From Candidatus Centipeda massiliensis (lineage in GTDB: Bacteria > Bacillota > Negativicutes > Selenomonadales > Selenomonadaceae), in NCBI RefSeq assembly GCF_900290285.1, contig NZ_LT985758.1, positions 83,827 to 147,826 on the forward strand: 64,000 nt of DNA, read 5' to 3'. The translations under genes were made by a program, and so were the position numbers. The notes beneath the pieces were generated by a model. That model was not told where the DNA came from, searched no databases, and was given only the letters and a program-made list of their open reading frames with translations. This document shows positions 33,852-41,761 of this stretch, piece after piece. Every line of letters starts with the position of its first letter. Within the stretch, counting starts at the first letter, position 1.

Positions 33852-35651
33852 TTATGTATTTACTTGTCGACCTGCTCCCGCGCCATCAATGGCGACAGCA
33901 ACACCAGTCTCGGTGAAAGTCTTCATGTCGTTCAGGACGTGGAGGGCGGCGCGGACGATGTCCATACCAAAGATGCCCGCGATGCCCGCGATTAGGTTTG
34001 TATCGATGGTAAGCATGTCCGGCAGGATGTGCAGGATGTATGGGTGCAGAGCCGCATTTGCAGCGCATTCCTCTCGTGCAATACAATCTGTCCGTGCATC
34101 ACCTGGGATGATGAGGTCTCCGCCCACTGCCGCACCGTGGAGAGCAGCCGTGAGCGCATGGGAGACGGCGGGGCTTTTCCCTAGTTCGTATGTGCCAAGG
34201 ATGAGGACCGGATACGTGCGGACGCACGCATGCGCTGTTTGATATGCGCTTATGCTGCTCGCTGTCCCGCACGATACGACGAGCGTATGAACCGGGATGC
34301 TTGCTGCTTCCGTCAGGGCATGGAGGATGCGCGTAAGATCAGCGGGAATGTCCTCCTCCGTGATGAGGAGAAGGGCTGCTTTTGTATCAAGGGGCGGTCG
34401 TTTGCAGCCCATCGTGCCCGCAAGCTGTAAGGCGATCCGTTCGAGGAAGCCGAGGCTGTGGATGGGCTTTGCAAGGTTGTCGAGACGGTACTGCGTGGCA
34501 TCCATGATGGATTGGTTCGGCGGGGCAGGGGAGGTTTTTAAGAACGCCATATTAACTTCCTCCGCTTGCGGGGGAAGTGGCGAGCAAAGCGCGCCGATAG
34601 GGGGGAGGTGGATCGCCTTCTCTGCGGGAGTGTCAATCGCTTCCCATACCTTTAACATCTGCGTGAGCATCCGCAGTGCAATCGATGAACCTGCCGCCTC
34701 ACTCAGGCGGATGTCGAGACGCAGCATGGGCATGAGTCCGAGATGTCGGAGCGCGTGCGGGTGGGAGTGCTCCGTCAGCGAGGAGTGTGAGGCGAGAAGA
34801 TAATGCACACAATTCGGGGCGAGCGCATGCGCGATCAGCGCTGCTGCGGTTGTATTCGCCCCGTCTAGGATGACGAGCATGTGCCGTGCGGCAGCACCGA
34901 GGATGAGTCCTGCGATACAGCCAAACTCGAATCCTCCGACCTTTGCGAGGACATCCAAGCCGTCGTGCGGGTTGGGACGGTTGACCGTAAGTGCGCGGCG
35001 GACGATCTCAACCTTGTGTGCGAGGCGTGTATCAGAGATGTTTGCGCCGCGTCCTGTGACCTCCTCAGGATGCAGTCCTAGGAATGCTGCGACAATCGCG
35101 GCGCTCGATGTTGTATTGGATATGCCCATCTCTCCGGGTAGGATGCAGCGGTCACCGTGATCGGCACAGTCATTTGCGAGGGATATGCCCGTTTCAATGG
35201 ATTGTATCGCCTGTGCACGCGTCATGGCGGAGCCTTGTGTCATATTCGCCGTGCCACGTGCGATGCTGTGATGGCGAAGTCCCGGGATGTCCGTGCTGTC
35301 CGCATTCACCCCGAGGTCGGCGACAATGAGGCGCGCGCCCGCATAGTTTGCAGCGGCATTCGCTGTGCCGCCGCGTGCGATAAGATAGTTGCACATCATG
35401 TTGAGTGTGGTCTCGGGCGGGTATGCACTGACGCTCTCTGCGGCGACGCCGTGGTCGGCGCAGGCGATGATGACGCTCGTCTGCGGAGGGGCGGGATGAC
35501 GATCCTCTGTGATTCGGATATAGCGCAGGAGGGCATCATTCAACCGCCCGAAGTCCACCTTTGTTTGTGCGTTCAACGCAGCGGCAGCCGCCTTGCAAAT
35601 TCCCATATCGGGCACATTGATGGCGGCTATGGTCTGTTCAAGGAGCTTCAT
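33852..35651 (-). CDS. Single-chain CobT/ArsA-like + ArsB-like phosphoribosyltransferase fusion (cobamide lower-ligand activation)
   Basis: 599 residues. Residues 1-345 are a full CobT-family domain (NaMN:base phosphoribosyltransferase) with CADHG at 65-68 and E318 in RLSEAAGS, matching the CobT catalytic glutamate; the N-terminal KPxGSLG motif is lost. Residues ~372-599 are a second, shorter CobT-like domain that keeps LDNLAKPIHSLG (~390-401) but lacks ADHG and the glutamate. Sporomusa and Veillonella have two CobT homologues, ArsA and ArsB, which together activate phenolic bases; this looks like both on one chain. The joint (349-366) is translated from dispersed repeat B, and an internal ATG at 34550 follows GGAGGAAG. 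ATGA overlap with tex. The phenolic role is inference. Confidence 0.75.
   Translation of the reverse strand: MKLLEQTIAAINVPDMGICKAAAAALNAQTKVDFGRLNDALLRYIRITEDRHPAPPQTSVIIACADHGVAAESVSAYPPETTLNMMCNYLIARGGTANAAANYAGARLIVADLGVNADSTDIPGLRHHSIARGTANMTQGSAMTRAQAIQSIETGISLANDCADHGDRCILPGEMGISNTTSSAAIVAAFLGLHPEEVTGRGANISDTRLAHKVEIVRRALTVNRPNPHDGLDVLAKVGGFEFGCIAGLILGAAARHMLVILDGANTTAAALIAHALAPNCVHYLLASHSSLTEHSHPHALRHLGLMPMLRLDIRLSEAAGSSIALRMLTQMLKVWEAIDTPAEKAIHLPPIGALCSPLPPQAEEVNMAFLKTSPAPPNQSIMDATQYRLDNLAKPIHSLGFLERIALQLAGTMGCKRPPLDTKAALLLITEEDIPADLTRILHALTEAASIPVHTLVVSCGTASSISAYQTAHACVRTYPVLILGTYELGKSPAVSHALTAALHGAAVGGDLIIPGDARTDCIAREECAANAALHPYILHILPDMLTIDTNLIAGIAGIFGMDIVRAALHVLNDMKTFTETGVAVAIDGAGAGRQVNT
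34556..34605 (+). repeat. Dispersed repeat family 2, copy B, inside a coding region
   Basis: CTTCCTCCG / CGGGGGAAG hairpin followed by TGGCGAGCAAAGCGCGCCGATAG and GGGG: the core of copies A (18335) and C (62980). It is read on the minus strand as codons 349-366 of the CobT-like fusion and provides a GGAGGAAG ribosome-site-like sequence. Confidence 0.75.
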
Positions 35652-37837
35652 GCGCGTGCCTTTTCCTTTTCCATGCGCTTCAGGGAGAGTCCGATACGTC
35701 CGCGCTCCTCGTCGATGCTGATGATCATGACATCAAGGGAATCGCCGACGGAGAGCAGGTCGAGCGGGTGACGCACGCGGCGGTGGCTCATCTCGGAGAT
35801 ATGGAGCAGCCCCGCCTGTTTTAGCCCAATGTCAATGAATGCGCCGAAATCCGTAATATTGCGTACGGTACCCTTGAGGATGGTACCAACGGCGAGGTCG
35901 GAGAGATTTATGATGTTCTGACGTGTGAGCGGTGCGGGCAGATCCTCGCGTGGGTCGCGTCCCGGGCGGGCGATTGCCTTTAATATATCGGTGACGGTCG
36001 GGACGCCCGCACCGAGCTTCTTTGCGAGTGGTGTCGGCTCCGTCTGTGCGGTTTTGAGCGCGAGAGCGGGGAGATTCGCGCGATCGCGCAGATCGTCCTC
36101 CGTCGCACCGATTTCACTCAAAATCGAGCGGGCAAGCTCGTAGGACTCGGGGTGAATGGCGGTGCTGTCAAGCGGTGTTTCACCTTCATAAATACGCAGG
36201 AAGCCTGCGCACTGGGTAAAGGCGGCGTCTCCAAGACGGGCGACCTTAAGGAGCGCCTTGCGGTTGGTAAAGCGTCCGTTCTTGTTTCGGTAAGAGACGA
36301 TGTTCTTTGCAATCGCCGTATTGATGCCTGCAATGCGGTTCAGGAGGGCGGGGGAGGCGGTGTTGAGATCGACACCGACATGGTTTACGGCATCCTCTAC
36401 AGTAGCATCCAACGTCTCCCTGAGCTGCTTTTGGCTGACATCGTGTTGATACTGTCCGACACCGATTGCCTGTGGATCGATCTTTACGAGCTCGGCGAGC
36501 GGATCCTGCACGCGTCGTGCAATGGAAACGGCGCCGCGAATCGTGACATCGTAGTCGGGCAGCTCCTCCTTCGCGAGCTGTGAGGCAGAGTAGACGGAGG
36601 CACCTGCCTCGTTTGTAATGAGATAATGCACATCCTTGAGATCGTTGTCGCGGATCAGCGCGGCGACAAATTGCTCCGTTTCGTAGGATGCCGTACCGTT
36701 GCCAATGGAGATGAGCGTGACCCCGTGTGCCTTGATCAGCTTCAGCAGCATCTGAGCCGCTGAGCGTCGTTCGCCGTCGCTCTTCGTGACTTGAATCACC
36801 CCGCTCGCGAGAACATTTCCTGTCGCGTCCACGACTGCCATCTTGCAGCCTGTGCGATAGCCGGGGTCAAGTCCGAGCACCGTATGTCCCGCAAGGGGCG
36901 GCTGCAGAAGCAGCTGCCGGAGATTGTGACCGAATACCGCGATTGCCTTCTCCTCGGCGGATTCTGTCAGCTGCGTGCGCAGTTCGCGCTCGAGTGTAGG
37001 GACGAGCAGACGCTTGTACCCGTCCTCAATCGCTGCGTGCAGCTCATCCGCAAAGATCGATGGGCGTGCATAAATACGCTTGTAGATCCATTCGATGTTG
37101 GCTTCGTGATCGACGACAATGCGCACGGAGAGACAGCCCTTCTTCTCGCCGCGATTGACGGCGAGAATGCGATGGGAGGGGAGCGTGCGAACGGGTTCGC
37201 TGTAGCCGTCATACATCTGAAAGATCTGCGCATCCTCTGCATCCACGTCCAGCGTCGTTTCGAGTACGGCATTTTTCCAAAACTTTTCACGCATGAGGCT
37301 ACGCAGCTCCGCCTCGTCCATGATGGTCTCCGCAAGGATATCACGGGCACCCGCAAGTGCATCGTCGGCGGTCGGTACTTCCTTTTCAGCATCTATGTAA
37401 GAGGCTGCAAACTCCTCGGGTGTCCCCGCTGTCTCCCGCTGCATAAGCATGGCATTTGCAAGAGGCTCCAACCCGCGCTCGCGCGCCACGGAGGCTCGGG
37501 TACGTTTTTTTTGCTTGTAGGGACGATAGAGATCCTCAAGCGTCTGCAGTTTCTCGGCGCCCTCAATCGCCATGCGCAGTTCGTCGGTTAGTTTTCCCTG
37601 CTCCTCGATGCGGGCGAGTATTTCTTCCTGCCGCTTGACAAGACTGCGCAGATAGGTAAGGCGTGTATCCAGCTGTCGCAGCATCTCATCTTCCAGCGAG
37701 CCGGTCGCCTCCTTGCGGTAACGTGCGATGAATGGAATGGTATTGCCGTCATCTAGGAGGGTGATAACAGCTTCGACCTGCTGCGGACGGATGGAAAGTT
37801 CGCCCGCGATTGTGGCCGGAATATCGGAAATGCGCAT
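35648..37837 (-). CDS. tex: Tex-family transcription/RNA-binding protein
   Basis: 729 residues, the normal Tex length. N-terminal helical region, a YqgF-like RNase H fold (VLGLDPGYRTGCKMAVVD), a helix-hairpin-helix section (NTASPALLNRIAGINTAIAKNIVSYR) and a C-terminal S1 domain (~640-715; GTILKGTVRNITDFGAFIDIG). Tex binds RNA and transcription complexes, and is essential or toxin-related in some bacteria. The CobT-like gene starts inside its stop codon, so they are co-transcribed, though no functional link is known. Confidence 0.95.
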   Translation of the reverse strand: MRISDIPATIAGELSIRPQQVEAVITLLDDGNTIPFIARYRKEATGSLEDEMLRQLDTRLTYLRSLVKRQEEILARIEEQGKLTDELRMAIEGAEKLQTLEDLYRPYKQKKRTRASVARERGLEPLANAMLMQRETAGTPEEFAASYIDAEKEVPTADDALAGARDILAETIMDEAELRSLMREKFWKNAVLETTLDVDAEDAQIFQMYDGYSEPVRTLPSHRILAVNRGEKKGCLSVRIVVDHEANIEWIYKRIYARPSIFADELHAAIEDGYKRLLVPTLERELRTQLTESAEEKAIAVFGHNLRQLLLQPPLAGHTVLGLDPGYRTGCKMAVVDATGNVLASGVIQVTKSDGERRSAAQMLLKLIKAHGVTLISIGNGTASYETEQFVAALIRDNDLKDVHYLITNEAGASVYSASQLAKEELPDYDVTIRGAVSIARRVQDPLAELVKIDPQAIGVGQYQHDVSQKQLRETLDATVEDAVNHVGVDLNTASPALLNRIAGINTAIAKNIVSYRNKNGRFTNRKALLKVARLGDAAFTQCAGFLRIYEGETPLDSTAIHPESYELARSILSEIGATEDDLRDRANLPALALKTAQTEPTPLAKKLGAGVPTVTDILKAIARPGRDPREDLPAPLTRQNIINLSDLAVGTILKGTVRNITDFGAFIDIGLKQAGLLHISEMSHRRVRHPLDLLSVGDSLDVMIISIDEERGRIGLSLKRMEKEKARA

Positions 37838-37945
37838 GGAATCAAACCTTTCTTTCTATTGTTCAATGTCCTTCATTATATCATGCTTTTGGAGTCGTGC
37901 CAAAGGTAAGGATGTATTCTTGTTGCGGTAAGATGGTAGGGACTA

Positions 37946-37974
37946 TTGACAGGAGTTTTCGGATAGAGTATTAT
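37946..37974 (+). promoter_or_regulatory. Promoter of the Fur-family regulator
   Basis: TTGACA (37946-37951) and TATTAT (37969-37974), 17-base spacing. It is followed by an AT-rich imperfect dyad, TTATAAT ... ATAATAA (37971-37990), that could be an autoregulatory Fur/PerR-type site. Confidence 0.55.
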
Positions 37975-38029
37975 AATACATAAATAATAACGATTTTAGA
38001 TTTGGTAGAAAAGCGAAGTAGGAATTATT

Positions 38030-38482
38030 ATGCGAGAACATACAATGTTGACACTCGGCGAGGTGACGGATATTCTTCGTCAGAACAAAAAGAAGGTGAC
38101 ACCGCAGCGCCTTGCCGTCTATGCCGCGCTTGCAGCAACGACGGAACACCCGACGGCAGAGACGCTCTACAAGGAGCTGCGTCCGGATTATCCGACCATG
38201 AGTCTCGCCACCGTCTACAAGTCACTCGATGCGTTCTGTGAGATCGGCATTGTACGCGAGCTGAACGTGGGGGAGGAGGCTTTCCGCTATGATGCGGATA
38301 TTTCCTCACATCCGCATGTCCGCTGCATTGCCTGTGATAAGGTTGCGGATGTTCCCATCGCATCGCTTCCCGCGCTCGATAAGAACGTCGCATCGGTAAC
38401 AGGCTATCGCATCGTCTCACAGCAGATGTATTTCTTCGGCTACTGTCCGGAATGTCAGGAGGCAAATGCTGAGAATCACTGA
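38030..38482 (+). CDS. Fur family transcriptional regulator, PerR-like
   Basis: 150 residues. Winged-helix DNA-binding domain (~15-85; KVTPQRLAVYAAL, HPTAETLYKELR, SLATVYKSLDAF) and a C-terminal metal-binding dimerisation domain with HPHVRCIAC and CPEC, giving two CxxC pairs for a structural zinc. The SLATVYK recognition helix and short length fit PerR-type peroxide sensors; Fur or Zur cannot be excluded. It has its own promoter with an AT-rich dyad. It could control the rubrerythrin or receptor genes in this window, but no direct evidence exists. Confidence 0.85.
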   Translation: MREHTMLTLGEVTDILRQNKKKVTPQRLAVYAALAATTEHPTAETLYKELRPDYPTMSLATVYKSLDAFCEIGIVRELNVGEEAFRYDADISSHPHVRCIACDKVADVPIASLPALDKNVASVTGYRIVSQQMYFFGYCPECQEANAENH

Positions 38483-38504
38483 ATTTGAACGACTTGCATA
38501 AAAC

Positions 38505-38555
38505 AGAGAGGCTTCTGTACGAAGTGATTCATTTCGTACAGAAGCCTCTCTTTTA
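38505..38555. terminator. Bidirectional terminator
   Basis: Perfect 19-bp stem (arms 38505-38523 and 38533-38551; core GAGGCTTCTGTACGAA) with a 9-base loop and flanking A/T tracts, between the regulator and the SpeD-like gene. Confidence 0.9.
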
Positions 38556-39011
38556 TCCACGGTTACGCCGTGCAAGGATGCGGATGACCTTTGCACCGGT
38601 ACTCTTGATCTTTCGAATGGGGGCGACGCGCGTTGTCGTTTTGGGTCGGATCTCGGAGGGGGAACGGAAGTCGCCGCGCCGCAGGTGGGTGCTCTTTGTT
38701 TTTTCCGGCTGGAATGTCTTGCGCAGGACTCGTGCAATCGGATCCAGCGCGGCATCCTCTGCGCAAAGGTAAATATCGAGTGAGGCGTGGCACAGTTCGG
38801 GGTGGACATGCAGTGCCAGATGACCGTCCGGAAGAAGTGCCATCAGAGAGATATGACCGCTCTGCTGGACATCCGTAATGATCTGCAGGGGGCTGAGATT
38901 CAGTTCTCTGAGCGCCTCTGAGATCCTGGCGCTCAGTGCAGCTGCATCACTGCATTTTTCGGCTTTGCAATTATAAAAATCCACTGTCAGTAACCTTGAT
39001 TGAATATCCAT
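38553..39011 (-). CDS. S-adenosylmethionine decarboxylase (SpeD)-like protein lacking the pyruvoyl serine
   Basis: 152 residues. The region 52-84 lines up without gaps with Thermotoga-type SpeD: S55, H68 and C83 sit at the same numbers, and HLALHVHPE and ASLDIYLC match SHLTIHTWPE and AAIDLFTC. The serine that is cleaved to form the pyruvoyl cofactor (S63) is glycine here (PDGHL). It should not self-process or decarboxylate SAM in the known way. A basic C-terminal tail (~105-152; RPKTTTRVAPIRKIK) is not part of the usual enzyme. No speE or other polyamine gene is adjacent. Function unknown; the family call comes from remembered alignment. Confidence 0.75.
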   Translation of the reverse strand: MDIQSRLLTVDFYNCKAEKCSDAAALSARISEALRELNLSPLQIITDVQQSGHISLMALLPDGHLALHVHPELCHASLDIYLCAEDAALDPIARVLRKTFQPEKTKSTHLRRGDFRSPSEIRPKTTTRVAPIRKIKSTGAKVIRILARRNRG

Positions 39012-39091
39012 GCGTCTCAGTCTCCTTATACAGTGCTTCCTATATAGATTTCATTATAGAGGAAAGGTGCGTGCCCGTCAAGGATATAGTT

Positions 39092-39117
39092 AAATCGTCC
39101 TAAGATAAGACGATTAA
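39092..39117 (+). promoter_or_regulatory. Inverted repeat in the divergent SpeD-like/mreB gap
   Basis: AATCGTC-(9 bases)-GACGATT with partly matching flanks. No T-run follows on the plus strand. It could be an operator or an antiterminator element in this 260-base gap; otherwise the gap shows a possible TATACT box near 39185 but no clear -35. Confidence 0.35.
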
Positions 39118-39271
39118 AAAAAGTGTACCCCGTTCCGCCTGTTTCCCGATAAAATCTCATGGAAAAATAAAGATGCTTATGATATACTGATTCTACACGC
39201 CTTATTGGCGGCGTATATGGAATTATTGATACGAATACATCTCATTTGTATGGAAGGAGACTCCTTTTACA

Positions 39272-40306
39272 ATGTTTGGTCTTTTTGGTGGACATGATAT
39301 GGGGATTGACCTCGGCACGGCAAATACATTGGTACATGTCAAGGGACGCGGGATTGTTCTGCGCGAGCCGTCTGTTGTTGCGATCAAGAGTGATTCGGGT
39401 GACGTGCTTGCAGTGGGCGAGGAAGCTAAGCAGATGATCGGCCGTACCCCTGGAAATATTGTAGCAATTCGTCCGATGAAGGACGGTGTTATTGCGGATT
39501 TTGATGTGACGCAAGCGATGCTGAAATACTTTATCCGCAAGGCAATGCGATCAAAATCGTTTGTTCGTCCACGTGTTGTGGTCGGCGTTCCCTCCGGCGT
39601 GACGGAGGTGGAAAAGCGCGCGGTCATCGACGCGGCACAGCAGGCAGGTGCACGCGAGGCATATCTGATTGAGGAGCCAATGGCGGCGGCGATTGGTGCA
39701 GGGCTTCCGGTCGAGGAGGCAACGGGCAGCATGGTCGTCGATATCGGCGGCGGCACGACGGAGATCGCCGTGATCTCCCTCGGCGGTATTGTGACGAGCC
39801 GTTCCATCCGCATCGGCGGCGATGAGATGGACTCGTCGATTGTGCAGTACATCAAGCGGATGTATAACCTCATGATCGGTGAGCGGACGGCAGAGGAGAT
39901 CAAAATCACGGTCGGAACGGCGATTGTGACGCCGGATACGGATCGTACGATGGACATTCGCGGACGTGATCTCGTGAGTGGTCTGCCGAAGACGCTGACG
40001 ATCCGCGCGAAGGAGATCCGTGAGGCACTGAACGAGCCGATCTATAAGATTATCGATGCAGTGAAGGGGACACTTGAGAAGACACCACCGGAACTCGCGG
40101 CGGATGTCATGGATCATGGCATTATGATGACGGGCGGAGGGGCACTTCTCATGAATCTTGACAAGCTGCTCTCGCATGAGACAGGGATGCCCGTCCTCGT
40201 ATCCGAGGATGCGCTCTCCTGCGTCGGTGAGGGGACTGGGCGGACACTTGAGAACATCGGGCTGCTCAAGAATGTCGTCATGTCCTCCAAGAAATTGAAA
40301 CAATGA
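39272..40306 (+). CDS. mreB: Rod shape-determining protein MreB
   Basis: 344 residues, bacterial actin. Nucleotide-binding motifs include [33 protein letters not shown] and MTGGGALL. It polymerises under the membrane and directs the elongasome. First gene of mreBCD-mrdA-minCDE-rodA. The ribosome site GGAAGGAG is strong. mreC starts inside its stop codon. Confidence 0.97.
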   Translation: MFGLFGGHDMGIDLGTANTLVHVKGRGIVLREPSVVAIKSDSGDVLAVGEEAKQMIGRTPGNIVAIRPMKDGVIADFDVTQAMLKYFIRKAMRSKSFVRPRVVVGVPSGVTEVEKRAVIDAAQQAGAREAYLIEEPMAAAIGAGLPVEEATGSMVVDIGGGTTEIAVISLGGIVTSRSIRIGGDEMDSSIVQYIKRMYNLMIGERTAEEIKITVGTAIVTPDTDRTMDIRGRDLVSGLPKTLTIRAKEIREALNEPIYKIIDAVKGTLEKTPPELAADVMDHGIMMTGGGALLMNLDKLLSHETGMPVLVSEDALSCVGEGTGRTLENIGLLKNVVMSSKKLKQ

Positions 40307-41244
40307 TTGATCGAATCGGACGGGCAAGGCAGTCAGGCCGCAAGATCTGGGCGCTGCTCTTTGTTCTGCTCGCTCTGTTCTGCGTCATTTTCTTTGCCGC
40401 ACGTGGACGATTTCAGGCGACTGCATCGACGAGTACGGTCGGAACCGTGCTTGCCCCCTTTGAGATGATCTTTTCCTATGCGGGGCAGCAGATTCAATAT
40501 GTGACGTCGAACCTGTGGGAAATTGCTACGGTGCATGAGCAGAATAAGATGCTCAAGAATGAGGTCGAGCAGCTGCGTCAGCAAAATACGATGGCAGAGG
40601 AGTACGCGGCGGAGAATGCACGCCTGCGCGAACTGCTGGCGTACAAGCAGTCGGTGCAGCAGTTCGATCTCCTTGCTGCGCGTGTAATTGGGCGGGATGC
40701 GGCACTCTGGACGAGTACCATTGTCGTGGATCGTGGCTCAAAGGATGGGGTGCGCGAGAACATGCCCGTGGTCACGGGCAAGGGGCTTGTGGGACGCATA
40801 ACGGAGGTTGCACCACTTTCATCCAAGGTGCAGCTGATCCTTGATGTGCGCTCCTCCGTCGGGACGCTTGTTCAGCGTACGGAATCCCGTGTGACGGGCA
40901 TTGTCTCGGGGTCAATGGACAACCCCTATATGCCGCAGATGGTGAACATTCCACGCAATGCGGATGTGCAGGATGGTGATATTGTCATTACATCCGGCTT
41001 CGGAGGAATCTATCCGAAGGGGATTCCGGTGGGGCGGATTGTTTCCCAGCACAGTGATGATACCGGGCTTCTCAAGGTCGCACTCATCGATACAGCGGTA
41101 GATTTCCAGCGGCTTGAGGATGTGGCGATCATTACGGCATCGCGTGAGGCACCTCCAGCTCCCATTCAGCCCGCGCCGCTCAGCCCCGGTGCGGCTGCAG
41201 CAGCTCAGATCTCTGCGACACAGACAAAGGCGGCGACGCAGTGA
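40303..41244 (+). CDS. mreC: Rod shape-determining protein MreC
   Basis: 313 residues: a short cytoplasmic N-terminus, one transmembrane helix (~16-36), a coiled coil (~70-110; [20 protein letters not shown]) and two beta domains ([35 protein letters not shown]). The last ~40 residues are Pro/Ala-rich. It links MreB to PBP2 in the periplasm. ATGA overlap with mreB and a GTGA overlap with mreD. Confidence 0.95.
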   Translation: MIDRIGRARQSGRKIWALLFVLLALFCVIFFAARGRFQATASTSTVGTVLAPFEMIFSYAGQQIQYVTSNLWEIATVHEQNKMLKNEVEQLRQQNTMAEEYAAENARLRELLAYKQSVQQFDLLAARVIGRDAALWTSTIVVDRGSKDGVRENMPVVTGKGLVGRITEVAPLSSKVQLILDVRSSVGTLVQRTESRVTGIVSGSMDNPYMPQMVNIPRNADVQDGDIVITSGFGGIYPKGIPVGRIVSQHSDDTGLLKVALIDTAVDFQRLEDVAIITASREAPPAPIQPAPLSPGAAAAAQISATQTKAATQ

Positions 41245-41738
41245 AAAAACACCGTTACTTTATTGTTTTTTTCGTTGTACTCTTTGCGCTGCAGTTCTCT
41301 TTTTTGCCGCTTATCTCTGTCTATGGGGTTGTACCGGATCTGCTGCTTTTAGCGACGGTTTCTTATGCTTTTTTGCGCGGCAGTGCGTGGGGCGGATTTG
41401 TCGGATTTTCCATTGGTCTGATGGAGGATCTCAGTGTGGGTTCCTTCTTTGGACTGCATGCGTTTACACTGACGCTGATCGGACTCTTCTTTGGACGGTT
41501 CTCTGACCGCGTATTTAAAGAGCAGTTCTTTCTTCCAATTACGGCGTCAATCGCGGCGACCTTTGCCAAATACGTGATTTCGGCACTCATCGTGTATTTG
41601 CTTGGCTATCATTTCAATCCCTTTCTGCATATAGGGCGCGTGCTTTTCATTCTGCTGCTGTTCCAGCTGATCTTTGCTTATCCGATTCACTGGGCGACCT
41701 TTCATCTGGATAAGCGCATACGCGATCCGAAGCGTTAG
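41241..41738 (+). CDS. mreD: Rod shape-determining protein MreD
   Basis: 165 residues with about five hydrophobic segments, the MreD profile (GFSIGLMEDLSVGSFFGLHAF is the family's most recognisable segment). It is an integral membrane partner of MreC. GTG start overlapping the mreC stop. Confidence 0.9.
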   Translation: MKKHRYFIVFFVVLFALQFSFLPLISVYGVVPDLLLLATVSYAFLRGSAWGGFVGFSIGLMEDLSVGSFFGLHAFTLTLIGLFFGRFSDRVFKEQFFLPITASIAATFAKYVISALIVYLLGYHFNPFLHIGRVLFILLLFQLIFAYPIHWATFHLDKRIRDPKR

Positions 41739-41761
41739 AACGTATTTCTCGGAGTGTAATT

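Noticed and set aside
35648..37837. Functional link between tex and the CobT-like fusion as a new system
   Set aside because: The ATGA overlap shows co-transcription, but Tex is a general factor and operon sharing alone does not support a joint function.
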